Positions 1-6,831 are shown, counted from the first letter of the stretch. The stretch: 8,404 bases of DNA from Actinomycetes bacterium (GCA_027117675.1 JAJAYM010000096.1:1-8404), one strand, 5' to 3'. Notes: generated by a model from the letters alone, not told the origin. Made by a program: numbers and translations.

Positions 1-265
1 CATGCCGCACGTCTGCCCCGACCGCGTCAGCTGCGAGCACCCACACAGCAGTCGTCCAGTGGCGGGGCAGGTGGAGGGCGATCGCAGACCCCGGCCCCAC
101 TCCGCACTCCAGAACCAGCAGATTCACCGTCTTGGCCACCCAGTTGGCCAGGGTGGCGGTGGAGAGCTCGACGCGTTCACCCGTGGCATCGTCGTAGTAG
201 GTCATGAGCGGGCTGGCGGGATCGCTCGCCAACGCGCGGCGCAGATGCTCAGAGGTTGAGGTCAC
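1..265 (-). CDS. TIGR03089-family acyl-adenylate-like protein, 5' part only
   Basis: The minus strand reads from GTG at 265-263 to the left edge without a stop, giving the first 88 residues. The start reads V(M)TSTSEHLRRALASDP. Residues in the middle (VELSTATLANWVAKTVNLL) match the early helix of adenylate-forming enzymes. The next stretch, GVGPGSAIALHLPRHW followed by TTAVWVLAADAVGADV, matches the acyl-CoA synthetase pattern 'GV.PGD.VAL.LP.....V...A...AGA'. I recognise this as TIGR03089, a short actinobacterial protein (usually about 220-250 aa) that resembles only the N-terminal part of AMP-binding enzymes and has no established reaction. The GTG start is chosen because a TANNNT -10 box ends 7 bases before it and no Shine-Dalgarno sequence is visible, which suggests a leaderless message. 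The gene diverges from the amidase gene. The 3' part lies outside the window, so catalytic motifs cannot be checked. Confidence 0.8.
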   Translation of the reverse strand, partial: MTSTSEHLRRALASDPASPLMTYYDDATGERVELSTATLANWVAKTVNLLVLECGVGPGSAIALHLPRHWTTAVWVLAADAVGADVRH

Positions 266-270
266 CGGAG

Positions 271-280
271 TTACAGTAGG
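271..280. promoter_or_regulatory. Candidate shared, symmetric -10 element of a divergent promoter
   Basis: The bases at 272-278 read TACAGTA. On the plus strand 272-277 is TACAGT and on the minus strand 278-273 is TACTGT, so one seven-base element fits the actinobacterial -10 consensus TANNNT in both directions. On the minus strand, seven bases (AACTCCG) separate it from the GTG of the TIGR03089 gene, the geometry of a leaderless transcript. On the plus strand, transcription would start near 284 and leave a leader of about 90 bases before the amidase GTG at 374. I see no good -35 box on either strand, which is common for promoters of this type but limits confidence. The arrangement is inferred from sequence alone. 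Confidence 0.4.
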
Positions 281-360
281 GAACTGTCTCCAGCCAGGCG
301 CATGCCCGGCCGATGGAACCAGGGAGTTTTCGCTTCCTATCGGACCACCGACTTCCCCCC

Positions 361-367
361 GGAGAGG
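361..367 (+). promoter_or_regulatory. Ribosome binding site fixing the amidase start
   Basis: GGAGAGG at 361-367 is a strong Shine-Dalgarno match six bases before GTG 374. This decides the start. An in-frame ATG at 302 would add 24 residues (beginning MPGRWNQG) with no ribosome binding site, and it would push the hydrophobic signal segment unusually far from the N-terminus. Confidence 0.7.
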
Positions 368-373
368 CTCCTC

Positions 374-3019
374 GTGCGTTTCCCCCGTCCGGCCCCGGCC
401 GGCGCGCTGTTCGCCATCGTCCTCGTCGTCCCCACCGTCGTCGTGGTGCCGACCTTTACCGGTTCTCGGGCCACCCCGCACCCGGTGACGCCGCAGGTGC
501 AGCAGCTGCGCCTTGCCGAAGGCGACCTGGCGGAGTCGAGCACCGCCCCCATCCCAGACGAACTTGCGGCCTCATGGCGTGAGCTCGACGGGCAATCGGC
601 AGCCTCGGCGGCTCGGGCAGCAGGACGGCCCCCGATGCTGGTCACCGAGCCGATCGAGACCGACGACTACCGGATGTTGGGCGTCACCTGGACCGGCGCA
701 CCGCCGAGCGAGGACGGAGCGGTCGTCGTGACCGCGAGGACCCGAACCAGCGGCGAATGGACCGACTGGTTCGACCTGCACACCATGGTCGACGGTGGCA
801 CCGTGGCCTCGCCAAATGGTCGCTACGCGACCGTGCCCTACTGGGCGGGCGAATCCGATGGTGTTCAGGTGCGGGTCGACGCGGTCGGCGATGCCGAGCC
901 GAATGATGTGCGCGCTGACCTGATCGAGCCAGGCACGTCCGACGCTGACGCTGCCATCACCGAGCCCTGGAGCGGGTCGACGGCATCGGCGTCGACCAAC
1001 AAGCCACCGATGGTCACGCGCGCTGAGTGGGGTGCCGACGAGTCGCTGCGTGACAAGCGTCTTGAGAACAACGCGACGATCGACGTCGCCTTCGTGCACC
1101 ACACGGCGGGTAGCAACAGCTACAGCCGTAGCGAGAGCCCAGCCGTGGTGCGTGGTCTCTACAGCTACTACGTGCGCACCTTGAAGTACTCAGACATGGG
1201 CTACAACTTTCTCGTCGACAAGTATGGGACGGTCTACGAAGGCCGAGCTGGCAGCATCACCAAACCCGTGCGGGGAGCGGCGACCGGCGGGTTCAATACC
1301 GACTCGATGACGGTGGTCGCGATGGGCAACTTCGAGACAGCCGCGCCTTCGGACGCGATGCTGCGGGGCATCTCCAAGGTGCTGGCTTACCGGCTCTCGC
1401 GCTACCACCGTGATCCGTACGGCACCAAGGTTCTGACCGCCGAGGTCGGGTCGTCGCGCTATGACGACGGCGAGAAAGCCCGCTTCAAGGTGATATCCGG
1501 TCACCGGGATGCCGGCTACACCGCTTGTCCTGGCCAGAAGCTCTATGACCGGATGCCTGCCATTCGCAAGCTCACGTTGGACGCCATGGACTCGAGTTTG
1601 GTGGAACCGACGATCTCGGACCGAACGGTGTCGATGAGTTCTGATCCTGAGATCGCTGTGCGCGCCGGTGTCCTGCACCAGCAGAACTGGACGCTGACCG
1701 TCCGCGACTACTGCAGCGGCACCATTGTGCGCCGGCTGACCGGCACTGCTTCACCGCGCGACCCGATCAGGACGACGTGGCGTGGTGGCACCGAGAACGG
1801 CAAACAGGCATCCCCCGGTCGCTACCGAGTCACGCTGACGAGTTCGGGTAATGGCACCAGCGCTTGGCCCTTTGAGCGTTCGGTGCTGATCGGAGTTGGC
1901 GGGGGCTCGGCTGCTCCGGTCACGAGCTCACTGGGGACGACAGCGGCTGGCACCTATGTGCCCCTTCGGCCTCGCGCCTTGGTCTCGACCGCAGACGGGA
2001 CCGGGATCAAGGGTCGGCTCATCCTCGGCACCGACCGCAGGCTCGACGTCCAGGTGCTGGGCCGCGCCGGCGTACCGAGCAGTGGTGTCTCTGCCGTGGC
2101 GATTTCAGTGGCCGCCGAGTGTGCGAGCACGGGGACGCGGATCTCGGTGAGCCCGGACAAGGTGACTGGGACCGGAGCGCGGGTTCTCTCCCTCGGTGCC
2201 GGTGCGACCGCCCGTGGGTTTGCCATGGTGCGGGTTGGGCCTGGGGGCGGAATCCGCTTCCACAACCAAAGCGGCGCGGTAGCGCTCAAAGCGTCTGTGG
2301 TCGGGTACGTGAGCACAGGGGGCGGCGGTGGTTCGCTGACAGCGCTGCGCCGAACCGCGCTCGGCGGAGCCAGTCCACTGTCGGTCGGTACGTCTGCCGT
2401 CGCCGTCGATGTTGCTGGTCGGGCTGGCGTTCCCGCCGACGCACGAGCGGTCGTCCTCGCGATCCGGCGATCCGGCGACTCGCCGGTTGCGTCGGTATGG
2501 GCTTGGCCGAGCGGCGGCGAGCAGCCACCTACGCCGACGTGGCGGCGTCCGCGAGGCAGCGGAAGTGTTTCTCAAGTCATCGTGCCGCTCGGAGACAACG
2601 GTGAGATGCGTGTTGCCGCTGACCGATCCGGGCCGATGTCCATCGATGTCGCCGGGTATGTGGCGGCTGGCGACTCACGCGACTTCCACCCGGTCGTACC
2701 GCGGACACTGCTGGGAGATGGTGTTCAGCTCGGCAAGGGCGACGCGCGGACCGTCAGCGTGCGCGGACGTGCCGGCGTGTCCTCGAACGCCACAGCGGTG
2801 GTCGTCCAGCTCACCGGTTCGGCGGCCAAGGACCCCGGTCGACTCACGCTCTGGCCGCGTTCGGCCAGCGAGCCTCGAACCGCTGACCTGATCGTGCCGG
2901 CGCGCGGATCGCGGGAGACCTTGGCGATAGTTCGGCTCGGCCAGGGCGGCGATCTGCGAGTCGGGTCGATGGACTCCCGACTCCGGGCGAACCTCACCGT
3001 GATCGGCTGGATTCGATAA
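374..3019 (+). CDS. Secreted multidomain N-acetylmuramoyl-L-alanine amidase (PGRP/Amidase_2 family)
   Basis: Predicted zinc amidase (881 aa from GTG 374) that cuts the MurNAc-L-Ala bond of peptidoglycan outside the membrane. Residues 1-34 are a signal segment: an Arg/Pro-rich start, then a hydrophobic run (AGALFAIVLVV...). Residues about 96-188 form the beta domain common before actinobacterial PGRP amidases (WTDWFDL, then ADGVQVRV-like ESDGVQVRV and DLIEPG). The PGRP domain spans about 213-405: MVTRAEWGADES at 213, HHT at 242-244, GYNFLVDKYGTVYEGR, GHRD at 376-379 and ACPG at 384-387. The expected zinc ligands are a His of HHT, H377 and C385, so it should be active. Residues about 413-509 look like a FlgD-type Ig fold (TWRGG...ASPGRYRVTL). 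Residues 527-881 are three diverged beta modules. There is no LPxTG motif or C-terminal TM segment. It is the first gene of the plus-strand cluster, and the stop is 54 bases before the SpoIID-like gene. An in-frame ATG at 302 is a possible but less likely start. Confidence 0.9.
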   Translation: MRFPRPAPAGALFAIVLVVPTVVVVPTFTGSRATPHPVTPQVQQLRLAEGDLAESSTAPIPDELAASWRELDGQSAASAARAAGRPPMLVTEPIETDDYRMLGVTWTGAPPSEDGAVVVTARTRTSGEWTDWFDLHTMVDGGTVASPNGRYATVPYWAGESDGVQVRVDAVGDAEPNDVRADLIEPGTSDADAAITEPWSGSTASASTNKPPMVTRAEWGADESLRDKRLENNATIDVAFVHHTAGSNSYSRSESPAVVRGLYSYYVRTLKYSDMGYNFLVDKYGTVYEGRAGSITKPVRGAATGGFNTDSMTVVAMGNFETAAPSDAMLRGISKVLAYRLSRYHRDPYGTKVLTAEVGSSRYDDGEKARFKVISGHRDAGYTACPGQKLYDRMPAIRKLTLDAMDSSLVEPTISDRTVSMSSDPEIAVRAGVLHQQNWTLTVRDYCSGTIVRRLTGTASPRDPIRTTWRGGTENGKQASPGRYRVTLTSSGNGTSAWPFERSVLIGVGGGSAAPVTSSLGTTAAGTYVPLRPRALVSTADGTGIKGRLILGTDRRLDVQVLGRAGVPSSGVSAVAISVAAECASTGTRISVSPDKVTGTGARVLSLGAGATARGFAMVRVGPGGGIRFHNQSGAVALKASVVGYVSTGGGGGSLTALRRTALGGASPLSVGTSAVAVDVAGRAGVPADARAVVLAIRRSGDSPVASVWAWPSGGEQPPTPTWRRPRGSGSVSQVIVPLGDNGEMRVAADRSGPMSIDVAGYVAAGDSRDFHPVVPRTLLGDGVQLGKGDARTVSVRGRAGVSSNATAVVVQLTGSAAKDPGRLTLWPRSASEPRTADLIVPARGSRETLAIVRLGQGGDLRVGSMDSRLRANLTVIGWIR
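1952..3016 (+). repeat. Three diverged beta-rich C-terminal modules of the amidase
   Basis: Protein-level repeats at residues 527-647 (bases 1952-2314), 648-764 (2315-2665) and 768-881 (2675-3016). Each unit contains the strand pattern R.AGVP/S...AV.(V/I)...V, then a Trp/Pro-containing strand (WAWPSGGE, LTLWPRSAS), then a (V/I)VPLG- or VRLGQGG-like strand. Each closes on a hydrophobic strand ending G[YW]: SVVGYVS, DVAGYVA, TVIGWIR. The last unit's GWIR is the protein's C-terminus. The layout resembles the widespread actinobacterial secreted module with 'GVPA.A.AVVLNVTAT...GYLTVYP...VVGYF', but these copies are well diverged. The same module occurs three times in the next gene. Confidence 0.7.
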
Positions 3020-3073
3020 AACAGCAGGTCAACGGGGGTTGGCTCAGGTTCGGCCGGCCTTCTGCCGAGACAC

Positions 3074-5761
3074 GTGTCTGTGACGGGTGTGACGCATGAG
3101 ACGAACCGAACCCCTGCAGCGCTGACCCATCGGATCCCGTTGGCAGGCTTGGTGGTCGGCACCGCCCTGGCCATCATCGCTGGAGTGATCGCCGTGATGG
3201 CTCCGCCAGTGCGCGCCGCTAGCGCGGTCGAGGCGTACGCCGTGCCGGGCAGCCGCACGTTTGAACTCTCCGGTCTCGGCTACGGCCATGGCATCGGAAT
3301 GTCGCAGTTCGGGGCTGAGGGGATGGGACGCCTCGGCAAGAGCTACCGCGAGATCGTAAAGTTTTACTACCCCGGCACCAACCTCACTGAGGTCGGAGCC
3401 GGACGACAGATCACCGTGGGGCTCTCCGACGTGGTCCGCAGCACACAGCAGGGTTCGGCAGTCGTCATCAAAGACCGCAGGGGATTGTCGCTCAGGTACC
3501 AAGGAAGCTCGGTCGGCCTGCCTGGGCAAGTGGGCGGCCGGTCGGTCGACTCGTTCCGGGTGGTCCGCGGCAGCGGTGGACTCGCGGTCTGGGCCGTCTC
3601 GCCGGCGAAGACGGTCAAAGTCAAGGGGGGGATGAATCGTTCGGTTAGGTGGCAGACCAGTGCCGACGTCAGCGAGAGTCGGATCGCCGTCCAGTCTGAG
3701 AGCGGACGAACCCGTGTCTACCGCGGCTGGTTTGACGTCAAACTCGGTTCGTCGTCGGTGCTGCCGGTCAACCGACTGCTGCTCGAGGACTACCTACGCT
3801 CGGTGGTCTCGTCCGAGGTCCCCAGCTCGTGGACCGATGCCGCGTTGCGCGCGCAGGCAGTTGCGGCACGGAGCTATGCGCTGGTGGCCCAACTCAACGC
3901 TCGCGCGGCCCACCGCGCCTATGACATCTGCGACACGACGAACTGCCAGGTGTATGCACCAATCTCAGGAGAGAGCGGACCCGAGGTACGTGCCGTGCGC
4001 GCCACTTCGCGTCAATACCTGCGCTATGCCGGCCAGCCGGTCTTTGCGATGTTCAGTTCCGCCAATGGCGGCTACACGGTTTCCGGCGGGCGGCCGTACC
4101 TGGTCGCCAAGCCAGATCCGTACGACGGAGTCGTGACCGGTTCGTCGAACTGGGGCCACAAGTGGAGCACCTCGATCGACGCTACAAAATTGGAAAACGC
4201 TTGGCCGCAGATCGGCCGGCTACAGAAGCTCAAGGTGCTCGGGCGGGACGGAAACGGTCAGTGGGGCGGACGGGTGATGTCGGTCGGACTCGTCGGGAGC
4301 AAGAGCACCGTCAGCGTGTCAGCGGACAGCTTTCGTTGGGCTACGGGAATCAAGAGCACCTGGTGGACGATCACCAACGCCGACGGCAGTGTGCGGGCTC
4401 CGGCGAAGAACGTCCGAGTCGATCGAAGCGATCGCTCCGCTGTGGTTCTTTGGGGTGCGCCAGACACGGACAAAACCGTTGAGGGATACCGGATCACGGT
4501 GTCCTCCTCCGACACGAACTATCGAGTCAAGGCCGGAGCCCGTCGGGTGCGCGTTGCGGGGCTGACGAATGGCAGGGAGTACCGCGCGCGGGTGGCTCCG
4601 ATCTACCAGGCCGGACCGGGCCCGGCCACCGCGACGCCGGCGTTCGTACCCACCTCCTCCTACTCGTACTTCCAGTCGCTTGCGGCGTCTCGCTTGGTCG
4701 AACGCGGCGAGACCGTCGCCGCACAGCGCGGAGGGACCGTCTCGGTTGACGTACTCGGCGGCGGCCGCGCGCCGGCGTCTGGAACGCGCGCCGTAGCCGT
4801 TCGGGTTACGGCTGCCACCGCGAGCAACGCCGGCCGGGTGCAGGTGTGGCCGTGCGGAGCGCGCGATCGCGCTCAGGTGGCCGTCTCCTACCAGACGATC
4901 GGAGCTAACGCCGGTCTCGCGACCGTTCCGGTGCCGGCCACCGGACGGATCTGTATCGGTGCGAACACCAATCTTGGGTCGCTCGACGTCGACCTGCTCG
5001 GCTACTACACGTCATCTGGGGTAGGGACCAAGGCGTTGCGATCTGTCGCGGCGCGTCGTCTCGTCAACAGCTCAAGTGGCTTCGGTTGGTCATCTGGGCG
5101 CCTTGAGTCCGGCGAGCCGCGCACCGTCCAGATCGCCGGACGCGAAGGTGTGCCCGGTGGGGCGCGGACGGTGCTCGTCAGCGTTGGTCTCGTGAACCCG
5201 TCCGACACGGCAACGCTGAGCGTTGCGCCGGGGGGCTCGCCGGTCTCGTTGGGTGCGGCCGTCCGGGCGCCAGCCAAATCATGGCGGACCGCAACGACCG
5301 TCGCCAGACTTGATGCCGATGGTCGGTTGCCGCTCCGGCTGACCAAAGGTAAGGCGCAGGTACAGGTCGATGTGCTCGGCTGGTTCCGTCCGCAGAAGGG
5401 CGAACGGTCGGGGCGCTTCCGCAGTATGAAGGGTTTCACAGCGCTCGGCTCAGGTACTACCGGCGACCTGACGGCGGGATCTTCCCGCTCGGTGCGGGTA
5501 CGTGGCGGGGAAACTGGCGTCCCCGGTGCTGCGTCTGCCGTCGTGGTGCAGGCGTTGGCACGCAGTGATTCCAGCAGCGGCTACCTGACGGTTCTGCCGA
5601 CTGGATCGTCGAAGGACGCCCGTCCGCTGCTCGCCTTTGACAGAAAGGGCACGCAGCGCACCTTGATGGTGGTTCCGGTCGGTGCCGACGGGAAGATCAC
5701 GGTGACTGCCAAGGGTGCCGACGCCGCAGTGTCGTTCCGCGTGGTCGGCTGGTACTCCTGA
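3074..5761 (+). CDS. Secreted SpoIID/LytB-type lytic transglycosylase with FnIII and C-terminal modules
   Basis: 895 aa from GTG 3074. Residues about 19-50 are a signal peptide (HRIPLAGLVVGTALAIIAG, ending PPVRAAS, where cleavage is likely). The SpoIID domain spans about 60-435. The GHGIGMSQFGAEGMG motif at 71-85, followed by SYREIVKFYYPGT, comes first. Then come LRSVVSSEVPSSW with E248 aligned to the SpoIID catalytic Glu, LRAQAVAARSYAL, H280/C286/C291 in HRAYDICDTTNCQVY (the family metal or disulfide region), FSSANGGYT, and the closing FRWATGIKSTWW. Family members cut glycan strands already stripped of stem peptides, so the upstream amidase would make its substrate. A fibronectin type III domain follows (about 442-528; NVRVDRSDRSAVVLWGAP...GYRITV...LTNGREYRARV). 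Three modules homologous to those of the amidase make up 530-895. No strong Shine-Dalgarno precedes GTG 3074 (only GAGA close by), and GTG 3080 or 3089 are in-frame alternatives. Activity is inferred from the family. Confidence 0.88.
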   Translation: MSVTGVTHETNRTPAALTHRIPLAGLVVGTALAIIAGVIAVMAPPVRAASAVEAYAVPGSRTFELSGLGYGHGIGMSQFGAEGMGRLGKSYREIVKFYYPGTNLTEVGAGRQITVGLSDVVRSTQQGSAVVIKDRRGLSLRYQGSSVGLPGQVGGRSVDSFRVVRGSGGLAVWAVSPAKTVKVKGGMNRSVRWQTSADVSESRIAVQSESGRTRVYRGWFDVKLGSSSVLPVNRLLLEDYLRSVVSSEVPSSWTDAALRAQAVAARSYALVAQLNARAAHRAYDICDTTNCQVYAPISGESGPEVRAVRATSRQYLRYAGQPVFAMFSSANGGYTVSGGRPYLVAKPDPYDGVVTGSSNWGHKWSTSIDATKLENAWPQIGRLQKLKVLGRDGNGQWGGRVMSVGLVGSKSTVSVSADSFRWATGIKSTWWTITNADGSVRAPAKNVRVDRSDRSAVVLWGAPDTDKTVEGYRITVSSSDTNYRVKAGARRVRVAGLTNGREYRARVAPIYQAGPGPATATPAFVPTSSYSYFQSLAASRLVERGETVAAQRGGTVSVDVLGGGRAPASGTRAVAVRVTAATASNAGRVQVWPCGARDRAQVAVSYQTIGANAGLATVPVPATGRICIGANTNLGSLDVDLLGYYTSSGVGTKALRSVAARRLVNSSSGFGWSSGRLESGEPRTVQIAGREGVPGGARTVLVSVGLVNPSDTATLSVAPGGSPVSLGAAVRAPAKSWRTATTVARLDADGRLPLRLTKGKAQVQVDVLGWFRPQKGERSGRFRSMKGFTALGSGTTGDLTAGSSRSVRVRGGETGVPGAASAVVVQALARSDSSSGYLTVLPTGSSKDARPLLAFDRKGTQRTLMVVPVGADGKITVTAKGADAAVSFRVVGWYS
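4661..5758 (+). repeat. Three diverged beta-rich C-terminal modules of the SpoIID-like protein
   Basis: Protein-level repeats at residues 530-646 (bases 4661-5011), 650-772 (5021-5389) and 779-895 (5408-5758). Each unit opens with a short L.S...A/G motif, carries a middle strand pair (GTRAVAVRVTAATA, GARTVLVSVGLVNP, AASAVVVQALARSD) and a strand with W/A/L-P (VQVWPCG, LSVAPGG, LTVLPTG). It then has a VPVPATGRI/VARLDADGRL/VVPVGADGKI strand and a closing D-V-L-G-aromatic strand (DLLGYYT, DVLGWFR, RVVGWYS). The last strand ends the protein. The copies share too little to be a recent DNA duplication, but the strand order matches unit by unit with those of the upstream amidase. Confidence 0.7.
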
Positions 5762-5784
5762 CCCGCTCGATCTTTGGTCGCCTC

Positions 5785-5792
5785 TAGGGTGA
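5785..5792 (+). promoter_or_regulatory. Candidate leaderless promoter -10 box or ribosome binding site before the nucleotidylyltransferase
   Basis: TAGGGT at 5785-5790 fits the actinobacterial -10 consensus TANNNT and lies six bases before ATG 5797, the spacing expected when transcription starts on the A of the start codon. The overlapping AGGGTGA (5786-5792) could instead act as a weak ribosome binding site in a transcript read through from the hydrolase genes. The sequence cannot tell these apart. No clear -35 box is visible in the 35-base gap. Confidence 0.4.
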
Positions 5793-5796
5793 CGTC

Positions 5797-6831
5797 ATGC
5801 GCGAAGCTGTCCTGCTGGTCGGTGGTCAGGGCACCCGGCTGCGTCCGCTCACGCTGACCACCCCCAAGCCACTGCTCCCGGTTGCTGGCGTTCCGTTTCT
5901 CACCCACCAGCTCGCCGCGCTGCGTCAGGCGGGCGTTGAGCATGTCGTACTCGCGACCTCGTACCGGGCCGAAATCTTCGAAGAGACGTTCGGTGACGGG
6001 TCGCCAGTCGGCCTCCGCATCACGTACCTGCACGAGGAGATTCCCCTGGGCACCGGCGGCGCCATTCGCAACGCTGCCGACGGGTTGCAGTCCGAGCCAG
6101 AGGATCCGGTGGTCATTCTCAACGGTGACGTGCTCTCTGGGCACGACCTGGCCGGACAGATCGACTTTCACTGTGCGGCTGACGCCGATGTCACGCTGCA
6201 CCTGGTCGAGGTTCCTGACGCCCGGGCGTACGGGTGCGTGCCCACTGACGAGGAAGGTCGGGTGCGAGCGTTCCTGGAGAAGATGGATCAGCCGGTGAGC
6301 AACTGGATCAACGCCGGTGCCTACGTGTTTCGACGGTCGGTGATCGACGCGATTCCGGCTGATGAGGTGGTTTCAGTCGAACGCGATTCCTTTCCCGGAC
6401 TTCTGGCGGCTGGCCGCGACGTGCGGGCGTGGAAAGAGAGCGCGTACTGGTGCGATGTTGGAACGCCCGAAGCTCTGGTCCGCTGCTCAGCGGATGTGGT
6501 GCTTGGCTTCGCCCCGTCAGCGGCGTTCACTGAGCCTCCCGCTCCGGCATGGTTCGGCGATGCCGACCACCCGCCGACGGATGCGTCCGTTTCCGGCGGT
6601 TCGGCGATCGCAGCGGGTGTTGTCGTGGAACCTGGCGCCATCATCGACGGATCGATCGTGATGGCTGGTGCGGTGATTGGCGCTGGCTCGGTGGTGACGC
6701 GTAGCGCGATCGGATCGGAAGCGGTAGTCGGTAACGGAGCAGTCGTTCTCGACTCAGTTCTTGGTGACCTCGCGCGCGTCGCCCCTGGTGCGCATCTGGC
6801 GCCCGGGACGCGGGTGGAAGCGGCCATCTGA
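5797..6831 (+). CDS. Sugar-1-phosphate nucleotidylyltransferase, probably mannose-1-phosphate guanylyltransferase
   Basis: 344 aa. It should join a nucleoside triphosphate to a sugar-1-phosphate in the cytoplasm to give an NDP-sugar, most likely GDP-mannose for envelope mannosylation. The N-terminal Rossmann domain (1-about 235) has the signature GGQGTRLRPLTLTTPKPLLPV (G9-V29, with Arg14 and Lys24 contacting nucleotide and phosphates). It also has LGTGGAIRNAAD, LNGDVL with metal-binding D111, INAGAYVF, and WCDVGTPEAL with D220 as second metal ligand. Residues about 268-344 are a left-handed beta-helix of hexapeptide turns (AIAAGVVVEPGAIIDGSIV...VIGAGSVV). This architecture matches the mycobacterial GDP-mannose pyrophosphorylase called ManB (Rv3264c). 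The exact sugar and nucleotide cannot be read from sequence; glucose-1-phosphate thymidylyl- or uridylyltransferase is a less likely alternative. It starts 35 bases after the SpoIID-like gene and abuts the DNA glycosylase gene. Confidence 0.9.
   Translation: MREAVLLVGGQGTRLRPLTLTTPKPLLPVAGVPFLTHQLAALRQAGVEHVVLATSYRAEIFEETFGDGSPVGLRITYLHEEIPLGTGGAIRNAADGLQSEPEDPVVILNGDVLSGHDLAGQIDFHCAADADVTLHLVEVPDARAYGCVPTDEEGRVRAFLEKMDQPVSNWINAGAYVFRRSVIDAIPADEVVSVERDSFPGLLAAGRDVRAWKESAYWCDVGTPEALVRCSADVVLGFAPSAAFTEPPAPAWFGDADHPPTDASVSGGSAIAAGVVVEPGAIIDGSIVMAGAVIGAGSVVTRSAIGSEAVVGNGAVVLDSVLGDLARVAPGAHLAPGTRVEAAI

Noticed and set aside
2..259. Plus-strand open frame at the left edge (85 aa)
   Set aside because: It is antisense to the TIGR03089 gene, whose minus-strand translation shows clear adenylate-forming family motifs; the plus frame shows none.
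273..287. Short inverted repeat ACAGT-AGGGA-ACTGT, possible operator
   Set aside because: Only five base pairs per arm and no extension of symmetry outside; it is readily explained by chance and by the symmetric -10 candidate.
572..1102. Minus-strand frame of 176 aa inside the amidase gene
   Set aside because: Composition is shadow-like and no motif is visible; the plus strand encodes recognisable amidase sequence here.
2459..2482. Three tandem 8-base units (GCGATCCG twice, then GCGACTCG) in the amidase gene
   Set aside because: Too few copies for a phase-variable repeat, the third copy is degenerate, and the codons read smoothly through it.
3020..3073. Possible hairpin (TCGGC...GCCGA) in the gap between the two hydrolase genes
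   Set aside because: The stem is only about five pairs with a large loop and no U-tract, so it is not a convincing intrinsic terminator; the genes are more simply read as one unit.
3625..3631. Run of seven G in the SpoIID-like gene
   Set aside because: A slippage site is possible in principle, but one short G tract in a GC-rich gene is expected and no alternative frame continues usefully.
374..5761. Search for sortase signals, C-terminal anchors or known wall-binding repeats (LysM, SH3, SLH) in the two hydrolases
   Set aside because: None is visible; both proteins end on the closing strand of the beta module, so any wall retention would have to come from those modules.
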